Source: Betaproteobacteria bacterium TMED22
GTDB taxonomy: Bacteria; Pseudomonadota; Gammaproteobacteria; Burkholderiales; Eutrophovitaceae
Assembly: GCA_002167745.1 (NCBI GenBank)
Contig: NHCB01000010.1
Location: 190,064-240,825 of the forward strand
Reading direction: 5' to 3'
Length of the DNA stretch: 50,762 bases
A model generated the notes under the pieces. The model worked only from the letters and a program-made list of their open reading frames with translations. It was not told the origin of the DNA and searched no databases. The position numbers and the translations under genes were made by a program. Positions 36,792 through 46,687 of this stretch are shown here, piece by piece (within the stretch, counting starts at the first letter, position 1; each line of letters opens with the position of its first letter).

Positions 36792-37550
36792 ATGCTTGAA
36801 AAAGAATCGTTCATAGGACAACAAAGAGTATTTAGTCATCAGACCGGTGGAGTTCTAGCGCCACCAAATTCATTAGCGGGTCTGATATATGCGAGAAATC
36901 TCGGTTTTCAAAATATTCATTTTGATGTTCGGCTAACTGCAGATGGTGTTCCGATTTTAAGATCTGAGGAATCGATTGACGTAACAGATAGCACCACGAC
37001 GCTTGTTAGCGAGGTATTCTTTGACCAAATTAATGGCTTAGATATTGGTATCGATTACGGCAATGAATACAGTGGTGAGAAGCTACCGACGTTGTATCAA
37101 GCCCTTTCGGCCTCTACTGAGCTTGGAATAAGACCAATCGTTGAATTAAAGGCAAGCATTGGACAAGAGCAGTCAATTGCCGAAATCAGCATAGACATCT
37201 TAAACAGAGTTAGTCGGGAGAAACTCCTATTCCCACTAATTATTGCTGAGAACGTACTAACGTTGGCTACCTTGATGGACATCGCACCAAAAATCGCTAG
37301 AGGCCTCATATGGAGCAACAATCTAATTAACGAACCTTCCAACAACGACCATGAAGCCCTTATGTGTCAATGCGTCATAATCCCGATCCAACTCATCAGT
37401 GTCCAGTTGATGGAGACCTTACATCTAAGACAATATTCAGTGGTGGCCACAAACATTAACGACAGTATGGATGCGATTACCGCGGCAGAACATAAAGTTG
37501 ATGCGCTAGTAACCGCACAAATTGACTCGATCGGACCCTATTTTTTATAA
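36792..37550 (+). CDS. Degenerate glycerophosphodiester phosphodiesterase-like protein
   Basis: A 252-residue GDPD-fold protein aligned along its length with bacterial GDPDs (HRxGG..APENTLAGL, E-x-D-V, ADGxPVLxHD). Here the catalytic positions are changed: His16-Arg becomes His16-Gln17, the Glu of PEN becomes Pro25, the Glu of ExD becomes His43 (Asp45 is kept), and the HD becomes Ser58-Glu59. Only His16, Asp45 and the ELK motif near 138-140 remain. The terminal TD motif is also altered to TA (near 242-243). An active phosphodiesterase is therefore unlikely; it may be a binding or regulatory relative, or a decaying gene. The frame is uninterrupted and ends six bases from the convergent indolepyruvate oxidoreductase. 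Confidence 0.75.
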   Translation: MLEKESFIGQQRVFSHQTGGVLAPPNSLAGLIYARNLGFQNIHFDVRLTADGVPILRSEESIDVTDSTTTLVSEVFFDQINGLDIGIDYGNEYSGEKLPTLYQALSASTELGIRPIVELKASIGQEQSIAEISIDILNRVSREKLLFPLIIAENVLTLATLMDIAPKIARGLIWSNNLINEPSNNDHEALMCQCVIIPIQLISVQLMETLHLRQYSVVATNINDSMDAITAAEHKVDALVTAQIDSIGPYFL

Positions 37551-37556
37551 ATTATC

Positions 37557-40500
37557 TTAAGCCGCTTTTCGCTCCTCACCTTCGGTGCGATATTGATGCA
37601 ACAACTCTTGCCAAGAAGCTCTAACCCGGATGACATTCGCCTCCTTGACGTGACCAAAACCTTTGATATCTTCCGGCAAAGCCAGAAGTTTCTTAGCCAC
37701 ATCGATGTTAGATTGATTCACAGAATTGATAATTTCCTCAACTAGCAAGCGATAATCTTCTATGAATTGACGCTCCATCTTCCTTTCGGCTGTCCAACCA
37801 AATATATCAAACGCTGTTCCTCGTAAAAATCTCATATGCGACAGAAGCTTAAATGCTCCTAGAACCCACGAGCCGAACTCTTTTTTCTTCAAAAAACCAG
37901 TCTCTGGATCTTTTTTCGCGAAAAGCGGAGGCGCCAGATGATAACGAATTTTATAATTGCCCTCAAAGAGCTGATCTACCTTTTTTTGAAACACGCCGTT
38001 GGCGTAAAGCCTGCCTACTTCATATTCATCTTTGTAGGCCATTAACTTAAAATAATAACGTGCAACGAGCTCTGTCAAACCATCCAACATTACCCCTGAC
38101 TGCTCCTTAAGATGCACTTGGTCCACTAAAGCTTGATATTGTTTTGCATACTCTTGGTTTTGGTAATCGCTAAGGAATTCAAATCGTCTATTTATCAGTT
38201 CATTAAGTGTCTCAGATTGCCGATCTGGTATATCTGCTGCCGCTCTAGGCTTTAATAAGCGCTCTACTGCCGCAATATCGACACTGGCTCTCCGTCCCCA
38301 TAAAAAAGCGGACTTATTCATTTCTATTGCTGCGCCGTTCATCTCGATAGCTTTGTTAATAGCTTCGTGTCCCAAGGGCAGTAGCCCTTGTTGATACGCA
38401 TATCCGAGCATGAACATATTAGATGCAATTGAATTTCCCATTAAGGCCGTCGCAATACGCGTGGCCTCTACGAATTTAACGTTATTTTCGCCGACTCTTT
38501 TACTAATTGTCGTTTTCAAATCTTCTCGTGGAAATTGGTAATTTTTGTCACGAGTAAAGGCACCTGTCATTTGTTCGTGAACATTAACAATCGCGAACGT
38601 CTTTCCATTTTGCCCCAACTCCATTGTTTTTTCACTCGCGGTTGTTACGAAATCACAGCCTAGTATCAGTGAAGCGCCAGCGAAGCCAAGCCGAGCGGCC
38701 TTTAAGTCTTCCTGATGGTTCGCGATTTGCAAATGACTCCAAACAGCACCACCTTTTTGCGCAAGGCCTGCCATATCCATACCTGCGAAAGACTTGCTTT
38801 CAAGATGTGCCGCCATACCAACTATGGCTCCAATAGTCACAACACCTGTGCCGCCGATCCCGTTCACTAAGATCCCATAAGGTTGTGCAAGTGATGGCAA
38901 TACTGGATCAGAAAGAGCTGCAAAGAGGTCCGTGTTTTCGCCTTTTGAAACAGCCTCTTGGCCTTTTTTTAACGCTCCGCCATGCACCGTGACAAAGCTA
39001 GGACAGAAGCCTTTAACACAAGAAAAATCTTTATTGCATGACGACTGATCGATCGAACGTTTCCTACCAAATTCAGTCTCCAGCGGTGTAACAGAAACAC
39101 AATTTGACTGGACGCCGCAGTCACCACAACCTTCACAAACCAAATCGTTGATCACAGCTCTCTTCGCTGGATCAGGAAATGTCCCTCTTTTTCGTCTCCG
39201 TCTCTTCTCGGATCCACAGGTCTGGTCATAAACGATTACCGATACACCTGCCACTTCACGAATTTGTTTCTGCACCTGATTATAGTCATCCCGATGATGA
39301 ACTGTAACTCCCTCAGCGAACCCCGCATTAGGACCATATTTTTCTGGTTCATCTGTAACAACCACTACTTTTGTCGCACCTTCGGCCGCGACCTGCCGAG
39401 TTATCTGAGGAACTGACAACTGACCGTCAACATGCTGACCACCCGTCATAGCAACCGCATCATTAAACAAAATTTTATACGTCATGTTCGCTCCGGAAGC
39501 GACAGCGGCCCTTACCGCCAAAAATCCAGAATGAAAATAAGTTCCATCACCGATGTTTTGAAAAACATGAGAAGTATCGACAAAATGAGATTCGCCTATC
39601 CAACTAGCGCCCTCTCCACCCATTTGAGTGTACCCAGTAGTATTACGATCCATCCACTGGGCCATGAAATGACAACCAATTCCGGATAAAGCCACCGACC
39701 CATCAGGAACTTTGGTTCCGGTACTGTGTGGACAACCCGAACAAAAGTATGGCGTACGCTCCATCGCTGGAGTTTCTGGTGTCTCTAAGGCCAAGGATCT
39801 TCTATGATTTAGTCGCTCCTGTAGACTTTGGTCACGAGTCGATTCTAAAATACGTTCTGCAATTGCAATTGCAATTTCATTAGGTTCAAGAGCCGCATTC
39901 GACTTTAAAAGGTCAAGCCCTTTTTCATCCTTCTTTCCAATTACGACTGGACGTTGGTCCATTGAGTAAAGAATATCTTTAACTTGAGGCTCTAGTAGTC
40001 CGCGCTTTTCCTCTACGACTAATATTTTTTTAAGACCCTTCGCAAAATGAGAAATACCTAATGGCTCAAGGGGCCAAGTCATTCCAACTTTGTAGACACT
40101 AACGCCTAATTGCTTTGCTCTCTCATCGTCTATCCCAAGGTAGTGCAGCGCCTGACGTACGTCTAGATAAGACTTACCACACGTAACGATTCCTAGTGCA
40201 TCATTTCCACCGTCGATCTCAACTCGATCAATCCCGTTCGCCCTAACAAATGCTTTCACCGCCTCTAGCTTATATTTATGAAGCCGCTCTTCCTGATCTA
40301 ATGGCGGATCTGGGAAACGAAGACTCAACCCTCCCTGAGGCATTTCAAAATCATCTGGATCGATAATTTTCACCCTGTCATCCCCAACATCGACTGTCGC
40401 ACTCGCGTCAATTGTATCTTTCATACACTTGAGGCCAACCCAAGTTCCAGAATATCGCGAGAGTGCCCAGCCATACAATCCGTAATCCAGCAACTCTTGC

Positions 40501-41027
40501 ACCCCAGCTGGATTTAAAATTGGCATCATTGCGTCAACTAGTGCAAATTCACTCTGATGTGCCGTCGTTGAGGATTCACACGTATGATCATCTCCCATTA
40601 ACGCAAGGACGCCTCCATTCGGGTGCGTTCCAGCCAAATTCGCGTGTCGAAAAATATCGCCTGAGCGATCAACTCCAGGCCCCTTACCGTACCAAATGCC
40701 AAAGACTCCATCGTATTTAGCATTCCCATGCATTCCCGCTTGTTGCGCTCCCCACAACGCAGTTGCAGCCAGATCCTCGTTAACGCCCGACTGGAAGACA
40801 ATGTCATGACTTTGCAAATGTTTCTTAGCAATCCAAAGTTGCTGGTCAAACTGCCCCAGAGGACTACCTCGATAACCAGAAATGTAACCTGCCGTATTTA
40901 GGCCGCTCTTTTTGTCCCTCGCGTGCTGCATTAATGGCAAACGGACCAATGCCTGAGTTCCATTAAGGAAAATCCGGCCCTCTTCAGCCACATATTTATC
41001 GTCTAAATCAACATCCCTAAGTTTCAT
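37557..41027 (-). CDS. Fused indolepyruvate ferredoxin oxidoreductase (IorAB-type)
   Basis: A 1156-residue fused 2-oxoacid:ferredoxin oxidoreductase. Residues about 1-600 form pyrimidine-binding and TPP-binding parts (NIGDGTYFHSGFLAVRAAV near 491-509, FNDAVAMTGGQ at 521-531). A ferredoxin-like section has Cys631, Cys634, Cys637, Cys643 and further Cys664, Cys670, Cys675. From 722, GIGGTGVVTIGA starts the gamma-type domain, followed by a C-terminal DUF6537 domain to 1156. It decarboxylates aryl or branched 2-oxoacids to acyl-CoA with reduction of ferredoxin. Fused forms of this size are common in aerobic proteobacteria. Confidence 0.93.
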   Translation of the reverse strand: MKLRDVDLDDKYVAEEGRIFLNGTQALVRLPLMQHARDKKSGLNTAGYISGYRGSPLGQFDQQLWIAKKHLQSHDIVFQSGVNEDLAATALWGAQQAGMHGNAKYDGVFGIWYGKGPGVDRSGDIFRHANLAGTHPNGGVLALMGDDHTCESSTTAHQSEFALVDAMMPILNPAGVQELLDYGLYGWALSRYSGTWVGLKCMKDTIDASATVDVGDDRVKIIDPDDFEMPQGGLSLRFPDPPLDQEERLHKYKLEAVKAFVRANGIDRVEIDGGNDALGIVTCGKSYLDVRQALHYLGIDDERAKQLGVSVYKVGMTWPLEPLGISHFAKGLKKILVVEEKRGLLEPQVKDILYSMDQRPVVIGKKDEKGLDLLKSNAALEPNEIAIAIAERILESTRDQSLQERLNHRRSLALETPETPAMERTPYFCSGCPHSTGTKVPDGSVALSGIGCHFMAQWMDRNTTGYTQMGGEGASWIGESHFVDTSHVFQNIGDGTYFHSGFLAVRAAVASGANMTYKILFNDAVAMTGGQHVDGQLSVPQITRQVAAEGATKVVVVTDEPEKYGPNAGFAEGVTVHHRDDYNQVQKQIREVAGVSVIVYDQTCGSEKRRRRKRGTFPDPAKRAVINDLVCEGCGDCGVQSNCVSVTPLETEFGRKRSIDQSSCNKDFSCVKGFCPSFVTVHGGALKKGQEAVSKGENTDLFAALSDPVLPSLAQPYGILVNGIGGTGVVTIGAIVGMAAHLESKSFAGMDMAGLAQKGGAVWSHLQIANHQEDLKAARLGFAGASLILGCDFVTTASEKTMELGQNGKTFAIVNVHEQMTGAFTRDKNYQFPREDLKTTISKRVGENNVKFVEATRIATALMGNSIASNMFMLGYAYQQGLLPLGHEAINKAIEMNGAAIEMNKSAFLWGRRASVDIAAVERLLKPRAAADIPDRQSETLNELINRRFEFLSDYQNQEYAKQYQALVDQVHLKEQSGVMLDGLTELVARYYFKLMAYKDEYEVGRLYANGVFQKKVDQLFEGNYKIRYHLAPPLFAKKDPETGFLKKKEFGSWVLGAFKLLSHMRFLRGTAFDIFGWTAERKMERQFIEDYRLLVEEIINSVNQSNIDVAKKLLALPEDIKGFGHVKEANVIRVRASWQELLHQYRTEGEERKAA

Positions 41028-41042
41028 AATCAGTCAAAGCTC

Positions 41043-41062
41043 CCCTGTTTAGCTAAACTGGC
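41043..41062. promoter_or_regulatory. Palindrome GTTTAGCTAAAC upstream of the indolepyruvate oxidoreductase gene
   Basis: GTTTAGCTAAAC (41047-41058) is a perfect 12-base palindrome, extended by C-C/G-G pairs beyond one mismatch. It lies 20-31 bases before the minus-strand ATG, overlapping the leader. A regulator site is plausible; no regulator gene is adjacent. Confidence 0.35.
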
Positions 41063-41168
41063 ACATGAGTCATTTAAAACCAACAATTATTTCAATCTAG
41101 CGGAACACCTAAGCATATAGTGAATCTCATACGCTTACATTGAAATCGTAACATATATCATCCGATAT

Positions 41169-41197
41169 CTGACCTAATTGAATCTCAAGGGTATAAT
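41169..41197 (+). promoter_or_regulatory. Sigma-70-type promoter of tusA
   Basis: CTGACC at 41169-41174, a 17-base spacer, then perfect TATAAT at 41192-41197. The predicted start near 41204 gives a leader of about 36 bases before the tusA ATG. This is the best-formed promoter I see in the window. Confidence 0.6.
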
Positions 41198-41239
41198 CTT
41201 CCAAGAATTGAAATAATATGAAAACAAGGTAAGCGACAC

Positions 41240-41488
41240 ATGTCAGACGAAATAGATAAAACAATTGACCTGTCTTTAGATGTGCGGGGACTTAATTGTC
41301 CTCTTCCGATTCTTAAAACCAAAAAAGCGCTACAACAAATTAAAGTTAGTGACGTACTAGAAGTGTTTACGACAGACCCAGGGTCGGTTCCTGACTTTAC
41401 TGCTTTTTGTCGTCAGACGGGTCATAATTTATTAGCTTCGAATGAACTTGACGAGGATTTCCGATTTTTAATTCAAAAAACTAAATGA
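41240..41488 (+). CDS. tusA: Sulfur carrier protein TusA
   Basis: An 82-residue TusA/SirA-like protein. The Cys-Pro-x-Pro motif with sulfur-carrying Cys20 (LNCPLPILKTKKAL) is intact. It relays sulfur from cysteine desulfurase for tRNA thiolation and molybdenum cofactor work in the cytoplasm. The tusBCD genes are not in the window. Preceded by a good promoter and a weak ribosome site (AAGG), and convergent with ssb. Confidence 0.93.
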   Translation: MSDEIDKTIDLSLDVRGLNCPLPILKTKKALQQIKVSDVLEVFTTDPGSVPDFTAFCRQTGHNLLASNELDEDFRFLIQKTK

Positions 41489-41494
41489 CACCTT

Positions 41495-41532
41495 CGAGAC
41501 TTTATGAGACTAGGCAGAATTCCAGAGTCTCG
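41495..41532. terminator. Candidate hairpin between convergent tusA and ssb
   Basis: CGAGACT at 41495-41501 (and a second GAGACT at 41506-41511) can pair with AGTCTCG at 41526-41532. No pure T-run follows, though the sequence after it is A/T-rich. A bidirectional terminator is possible. Confidence 0.35.
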
Positions 41533-41546
41533 GGCACTTTAATATT

Positions 41547-41990
41547 CTAAAAAGGAATATCGTCCTCGAGTTCATCTAGCCCGCCTGAAAATTCACTAGA
41601 TCCGGAAGCCTTACTGGAGGATGAATTTTCACCAAACCCTCCACCACCTGAGCCAGAGGATCGGGAACCTAGCATTTGCATACGATCGGCTACAACCTCA
41701 GTAGTGTATTTGTCTTGGCCTTCTTTATCAGTCCATTTTCGGGTCTGCAAACGTCCTTCGAAGTATGCCTGGGAACCTTTCTTTAAATATTCACCGGCAA
41801 CTTCAGCCACCCTCCCAAACATAACGACCCTGTGCCACTCTGTTTTTTCCTGTCGTTCCCCGCCTTTATCTTTCCAAGTATCCGTCGTCGCGATACTCAA
41901 GTTCACCATCGCATCGCCACTCGGCATTCGACGAACCTCAGGATCTCTTCCAAGATTCCCAACAAGAATGACTTTATTTACGGAAGCCAT
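41547..41990 (-). CDS. ssb: Single-stranded DNA-binding protein
   Basis: A 147-residue SSB. The OB-fold (about 1-108) starts [20 protein letters not shown] and includes [21 protein letters not shown] Gly/Ser-rich linker leads to the acidic tip LEDDIPF that recruits repair and replication proteins. A strong Shine-Dalgarno (AGGAG, seven bases) precedes the ATG. It sits with the MFS gene and uvrA, as in many betaproteobacteria; I found no LexA box. Confidence 0.97.
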   Translation of the reverse strand: MASVNKVILVGNLGRDPEVRRMPSGDAMVNLSIATTDTWKDKGGERQEKTEWHRVVMFGRVAEVAGEYLKKGSQAYFEGRLQTRKWTDKEGQDKYTTEVVADRMQMLGSRSSGSGGGGFGENSSSSKASGSSEFSGGLDELEDDIPF

Positions 41991-42119
41991 TATTTATCTC
42001 CTGTATTCATATGTGTTCACAAATATAAGTTTACGGTTTCTTTGGAGCTTGCTTTAACCGGTCATCATTTCCTCAGTCTAGCGTCTTTGAAGGAACTTCA
42101 CCACCCAAAAAGTGATCTA

Positions 42120-43298
42120 TCAGGCAGACACTCTCTTAGTATCGGAAATATTGATTGCGACAAGTAGCCACGCCATTGCCCAAACAGCGCAAAAAATGAA
42201 AACTCCCTGCGCTGAGTATTGCTGATAAACCCACCCACCAGAAACTCCTCCAATAAATGTCCCGAGATATTGGCTGGTACTATATACACCCAAGGCCGTA
42301 CCTTTAGAATTTGGCTCCGCAATACGCGACACCCAAGAGGGAAGTGAGGCTTCTAACATATTAAAAGCACCGAAAAATACAATTAACGCAGCAGCGAGAC
42401 CGGCATACCCTAAATCAAAAAGACCGAGGCTTAATTGCGACGATACAATCAGAGCAACACTCAGCACAAAGACCGATTTGCGGTACCCAAATTTCTCAGA
42501 CACCATCATCAGCGGTAGCATAATTAGGATGCTGGAGAGCATTACCAAAAGGTAAAACTTCCAAGCTACAACATCCCCTTCCATGCCATTCAAGACAAAA
42601 GGAATAGAGACAAATATCGCCGTCAGAATCCCGTGCAACGAAAAAATTCCAAAATCGAGTCTCAGCAAATCGTGATTCATCATAATCACTTTCAACTTTA
42701 CAGGCTTCGCATCTTCCTTTCCATCAAAAGACTCAGGATCAGGCACATAGAAGCAAACAATACCTATCGCTACGATAGTTAGCAGCGCAGTAATCAAAAA
42801 TATACCGGGCAAGCCAACTATCGAGTCTAAAACTGGACCTAAAACGATCGACAAAATAAAGGTTAAGCCAATAGTTACTCCAATGATGGCCATGGACTTG
42901 GTCCGCACTTCATCACGAGTCAGATCAGCATTAAGCGCTATGACTGCGGAGGATACAGCTCCCGCACCCTGGATAGCACGTCCCAAACATAACCAAAGCA
43001 GTGAGTCAGCAATCGCCGCTAAAAAGCTCCCAATGATAAAAATGACTAATCCAAGGTATATGGTTCTTTTCCTACCCCAGAAGTCAGATAAACGACCCAA
43101 AGGTATTTGAAATATCGCCTGGGTTAAGCCGTAAACACCTACGGCCAAACCAATTAAGGTCGCACTCTCACCGCCGGGCATGTTATTCGCATATAGCGCG
43201 ATCACTGGGAGAATTACGAATAATCCAAACATTCGCAAACTAAACACGCTTGCCAATCCAAGGCTGGCCCGTCGTTCCATTTGAGTGAAGCTAACCAT
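42120..43298 (-). CDS. Major facilitator superfamily transporter
   Basis: A 392-residue protein with about twelve membrane segments. The MFS loop 2-3 motif is present ([17 protein letters not shown], about 69-85), and the C-terminal half has [20 protein letters not shown]. Drug or small-molecule exporters of this type sit between ssb and uvrA in many betaproteobacteria (from memory); substrate unknown. It lies 129 bases upstream of ssb on the same strand and is divergent from uvrA. Confidence 0.9.
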   Translation of the reverse strand: MVSFTQMERRASLGLASVFSLRMFGLFVILPVIALYANNMPGGESATLIGLAVGVYGLTQAIFQIPLGRLSDFWGRKRTIYLGLVIFIIGSFLAAIADSLLWLCLGRAIQGAGAVSSAVIALNADLTRDEVRTKSMAIIGVTIGLTFILSIVLGPVLDSIVGLPGIFLITALLTIVAIGIVCFYVPDPESFDGKEDAKPVKLKVIMMNHDLLRLDFGIFSLHGILTAIFVSIPFVLNGMEGDVVAWKFYLLVMLSSILIMLPLMMVSEKFGYRKSVFVLSVALIVSSQLSLGLFDLGYAGLAAALIVFFGAFNMLEASLPSWVSRIAEPNSKGTALGVYSTSQYLGTFIGGVSGGWVYQQYSAQGVFIFCAVWAMAWLLVAINISDTKRVSA

Positions 43299-43415
43299 TC
43301 AACAATTCCGAAGATTATTAGGGGTAAATTAGAACTTAATTCGGTATAGTAACAGGTTAATCTTTCATATCGGAACCCGTCGAGCAAGTCATATATTCTG
43401 ACACTCACATAACTA

Positions 43416-46238
43416 ATGGATTCAATAAAAGTTAGGGGGGCGCGTACCCATAATTTAAAAAATATCGACGTCGATATACCTAAAAATAAAATTGTAGTTT
43501 TCACCGGGTTGTCCGGTTCTGGGAAGTCGTCGCTAGCGTTTGACACATTGTTCGCTGAAGGCCAACGTCGCTACATCGAGTCATTGTCAACATATGCACG
43601 TCAATTCCTAGAAGTTCTGCAAAAACCCGATGTTGATTCAATAGAGGGCTTATCTCCAGCGATTGCTATCGAACAAAAATCTAAAAATAATAATCCTCGG
43701 TCGACAGTAGGAACCGTAACAGAAATCCACGATTATTTGCGGCTGCTATATTCAAGAACTGGAATTCAACACTGTCCTGAACATCAAGAACCTTTGAAAG
43801 CGTACTCGATCTCAGAGATGATCGAATTCATCTTGGCATTAGGCATCGACAAACGAATACTCATATTAGCTCCAGTAGCCAATACGAGGGGTCAACCGAC
43901 CTTAAACTTAATTGAAAGATTCAGAGCACAAGGTTTTTTCCGAATTCGTATTGATGGGGAACTTGTTGATCTTGACGACCCAACAACACCAAGTATGGAC
44001 GATAAGAAAAAGGGAGTAGAACTGGTTATAGACCGTGTACGCATCGCTGCAGACTCCAAAGGGAGATTAGCGGAATCATTGGAAACCGCGCTCAAGCAAT
44101 CTCCCGAAAAGATATTGGTGCACGACATTGATGCCGGACAAGACTTCAGCTTATCAGCCATATTCAGTTGTCCCAAATGTGAGTATACGTCCACAGCTCT
44201 AGACGCAAGAATGTTTTCATTCAATCACCCTAACGGCTCATGCCCTACATGCGGTGGATTGGGTGAATTTAAGAGCTTTGATGTCGAAAAAATTGTTGCG
44301 CATCCAACTCTGTCTCTTGCGTCTGGTGCGATTAGCGGTTGGAATAAGAGAAACAAGTTTTTTTTCGATATGCTTAAAAGCCTAAGTGAGCATTATCATT
44401 TTGACCTTCATACCCCTTTTGAAGACCTTCCATCAGATGTAAAGCAAGTAGTTCTGTATGGCTCAGGAAAAACAAAAATAAAATTTTATTATCAGGGCAG
44501 AGATAATAAAACTAAAACAGAACAGCATAACTTTGAAGGCATCATTGAAAACTTTAGTCGACGTTTCGAGGAAACTAAGGAAGATGCCGTAAAAGAAGAA
44601 TTAGCAAAGTTTATCAGTCTACGACAATGCTCTGATTGTTCGGGCTCAAGACTAAGACCAGAAGCTCGAAACGTAAAAGTAGCAGGACTCACAATAGCCG
44701 AAGTTAATGCAATGACACTGGCTGAGGCAAAATCGTTTTTTGAAAGTTTAGTCCACCATCCACAAACTAAGATCGTTTCAGAGCGGATCATCACCGAGAT
44801 CATCAACCGCGTAGGATTCCTTATCGATGTAGGTCTAGGCTACTTATCTTTAGAAAGACAGGCTTCTACACTATCTGGAGGGGAATCTCAACGAATTCGA
44901 CTCGCCTCGCAGATTGGAGCGGGCCTTAGCGGCGTTATGTACGTTCTAGATGAGCCATCAATAGGACTTCACCAAAGAGATAATCAACGCCTTATTGAAT
45001 CGATCAAAAAACTAAGAGACCTCGGCAATACGGTTATAGTGGTGGAACATGATGAAGAAACTATCAGTCAATCAGATTACGTGATTGACATAGGCCCAGG
45101 ATCTGGGGAAACAGGTGGCAAAATTGTTTCCCAAGGAACTCCAGGCCATCTAGTAAGCGATCCGCAATCGGTCACCGGACCATACCTGTCTGGGATAAAA
45201 AAAATATATGAATTCCCGAGGAAACCCATCACCAACGTTACGCCGAGCATTACATTAACCGGCGCTAGAGCGAATAATCTGAAAAATCTAAATCTCAAAA
45301 TTCCGCTGGGTGCGTTCGTGTGTGTCACCGGCGTCTCCGGCTCAGGTAAGTCAACGCTAATAAATGACACCTTTGTGCCAGCGATGGCTCACCAACTAGG
45401 TACGAAACTAAAGGGCGAGCATTTATACGACGATATTACAGAGACCGATCAGATAAAATTCTTGGTAAATATTGATCAAAGCCCCATTGGCAGAACACCT
45501 AGATCAAATCCTGCAACCTATACAGGGATGTTTAATATCATCAGAGAATTGTTTGCACAAGTTCCCCTTGCACGTGAAAGAGGTTATACCTCCGGACGGT
45601 TCTCATTTAACGTCAAAGGTGGGAGATGCGAAGCGTGTCAAGGAGAAGGGAGTCGCCGAATCGAATTACATTTTTTACCTGATGTATTTGTAGAATGTGA
45701 AATCTGCAAAGGAAAACGTTATAACCAGGAAACTTTAGACATTAACTACAAAGGTAAAAGCATTCATGACGTTCTTCAAATGAACGTCAAAGAAGCACTA
45801 ACATTTTTCTCTTCAGTTCCAAGTTTAAGACGCAAACTCTCCATTCTGGATGAGGTGGGACTTGGTTACATGAGTTTAGGACAAAGTGCTGTTAGCTTAT
45901 CAGGCGGGGAAGCACAGCGAGTGAAATTAGCCAGCGAATTATCAAAGAGAAATACTGGCAATACGCTCTATGTCCTAGACGAACCCACGACAGGACTACA
46001 CTTCAATGACATTTCCTGGCTATTACAAATCCTCATTAAGTTAAGGGACCAAGGAAACTCAATTGTAGTGATCGAGCACAATCTCGATGTTATTAGAAGA
46101 GCGGACTGGATAATCGATCTGGGCCCAGAGGGCGGCAATCAGGGAGGGATCATTGTGGCAGAGGGGACCCCTGAGCAGTTAGCTGGAATAGAGCACAGCC
46201 ATACTGGCTACTTTTTAAAACAGATCTTGCTAACGTAA
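43416..46238 (+). CDS. uvrA: UvrABC excinuclease subunit A
   Basis: A 940-residue protein that recognises bulky DNA lesions in nucleotide excision repair; E. coli UvrA has 940. Two ABC ATPase modules are seen: Walker A GLSGSGKS at 31-38 and GVSGSGKS near 639-646, each with a signature LSGGE. Zinc modules are CPKC...CPTCGG and CEAC...CEICKG. No Shine-Dalgarno precedes the ATG. I searched the gap to the MFS gene for a LexA box (CTGT-N8-ACAG) and found none. Its stop is 12 bases from the convergent rplQ stop. Confidence 0.98.
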   Translation: MDSIKVRGARTHNLKNIDVDIPKNKIVVFTGLSGSGKSSLAFDTLFAEGQRRYIESLSTYARQFLEVLQKPDVDSIEGLSPAIAIEQKSKNNNPRSTVGTVTEIHDYLRLLYSRTGIQHCPEHQEPLKAYSISEMIEFILALGIDKRILILAPVANTRGQPTLNLIERFRAQGFFRIRIDGELVDLDDPTTPSMDDKKKGVELVIDRVRIAADSKGRLAESLETALKQSPEKILVHDIDAGQDFSLSAIFSCPKCEYTSTALDARMFSFNHPNGSCPTCGGLGEFKSFDVEKIVAHPTLSLASGAISGWNKRNKFFFDMLKSLSEHYHFDLHTPFEDLPSDVKQVVLYGSGKTKIKFYYQGRDNKTKTEQHNFEGIIENFSRRFEETKEDAVKEELAKFISLRQCSDCSGSRLRPEARNVKVAGLTIAEVNAMTLAEAKSFFESLVHHPQTKIVSERIITEIINRVGFLIDVGLGYLSLERQASTLSGGESQRIRLASQIGAGLSGVMYVLDEPSIGLHQRDNQRLIESIKKLRDLGNTVIVVEHDEETISQSDYVIDIGPGSGETGGKIVSQGTPGHLVSDPQSVTGPYLSGIKKIYEFPRKPITNVTPSITLTGARANNLKNLNLKIPLGAFVCVTGVSGSGKSTLINDTFVPAMAHQLGTKLKGEHLYDDITETDQIKFLVNIDQSPIGRTPRSNPATYTGMFNIIRELFAQVPLARERGYTSGRFSFNVKGGRCEACQGEGSRRIELHFLPDVFVECEICKGKRYNQETLDINYKGKSIHDVLQMNVKEALTFFSSVPSLRRKLSILDEVGLGYMSLGQSAVSLSGGEAQRVKLASELSKRNTGNTLYVLDEPTTGLHFNDISWLLQILIKLRDQGNSIVVIEHNLDVIRRADWIIDLGPEGGNQGGIIVAEGTPEQLAGIEHSHTGYFLKQILLT

Positions 46239-46250
46239 ACCTGCTATTTA

Positions 46251-46646
46251 CTACTCTGACCCATCCTCATCACTGGCGACATCTACCTCAGGACGATCCA
46301 TCAGCTCAACCAAGGCCATCGGTGCATTGTCACCGTGACGGAAACCATACTTCAAAATTCGCAAGTAGCCCCCATTTCTAGCAGCATACCGCGGACCTAA
46401 CTCATCAAAAAGTTTCACAACGATATCCCTATCACGTAATCGAGAAAACGCAAGGCGACGATTTGCTACCGTCGCTTTTTTCCCCAAAGTAATGATAGGC
46501 TCAGCGACGCGTCGCAACTCCTTCGCTTTGGGAAGGGTAGTCTTAATAACCTCGTGACGCAATAACGAGTTGGTCATATTGCGAAACATCGCCGAGCGAT
46601 GAGATGAGGTGCGATTCAGTTTTCGCAGTCCAAGCCTATGTCGCAT
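46251..46646 (-). CDS. rplQ: 50S ribosomal protein L17
   Basis: A 131-residue L17 with the usual N-terminal [20 protein letters not shown] and ENGGYLRI-type core ([11 protein letters not shown]). The C-terminal tail is acidic. AGGAAGGA provides a strong ribosome site. It is the last gene of the ribosomal cluster and follows rpoA by 41 bases. Confidence 0.97.
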   Translation of the reverse strand: MRHRLGLRKLNRTSSHRSAMFRNMTNSLLRHEVIKTTLPKAKELRRVAEPIITLGKKATVANRRLAFSRLRDRDIVVKLFDELGPRYAARNGGYLRILKYGFRHGDNAPMALVELMDRPEVDVASDEDGSE

Positions 46647-46687
46647 TGGTGTTTCCTTCCTTTGTTAACTAATTCCGATATGCCAGC

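Noticed and set aside
43299-43415. LexA (SOS) box expected before uvrA
   Set aside because: No CTGT-N8-ACAG is present; one ACAG half-site has no partner at the right distance. The ssb upstream region also lacks one.
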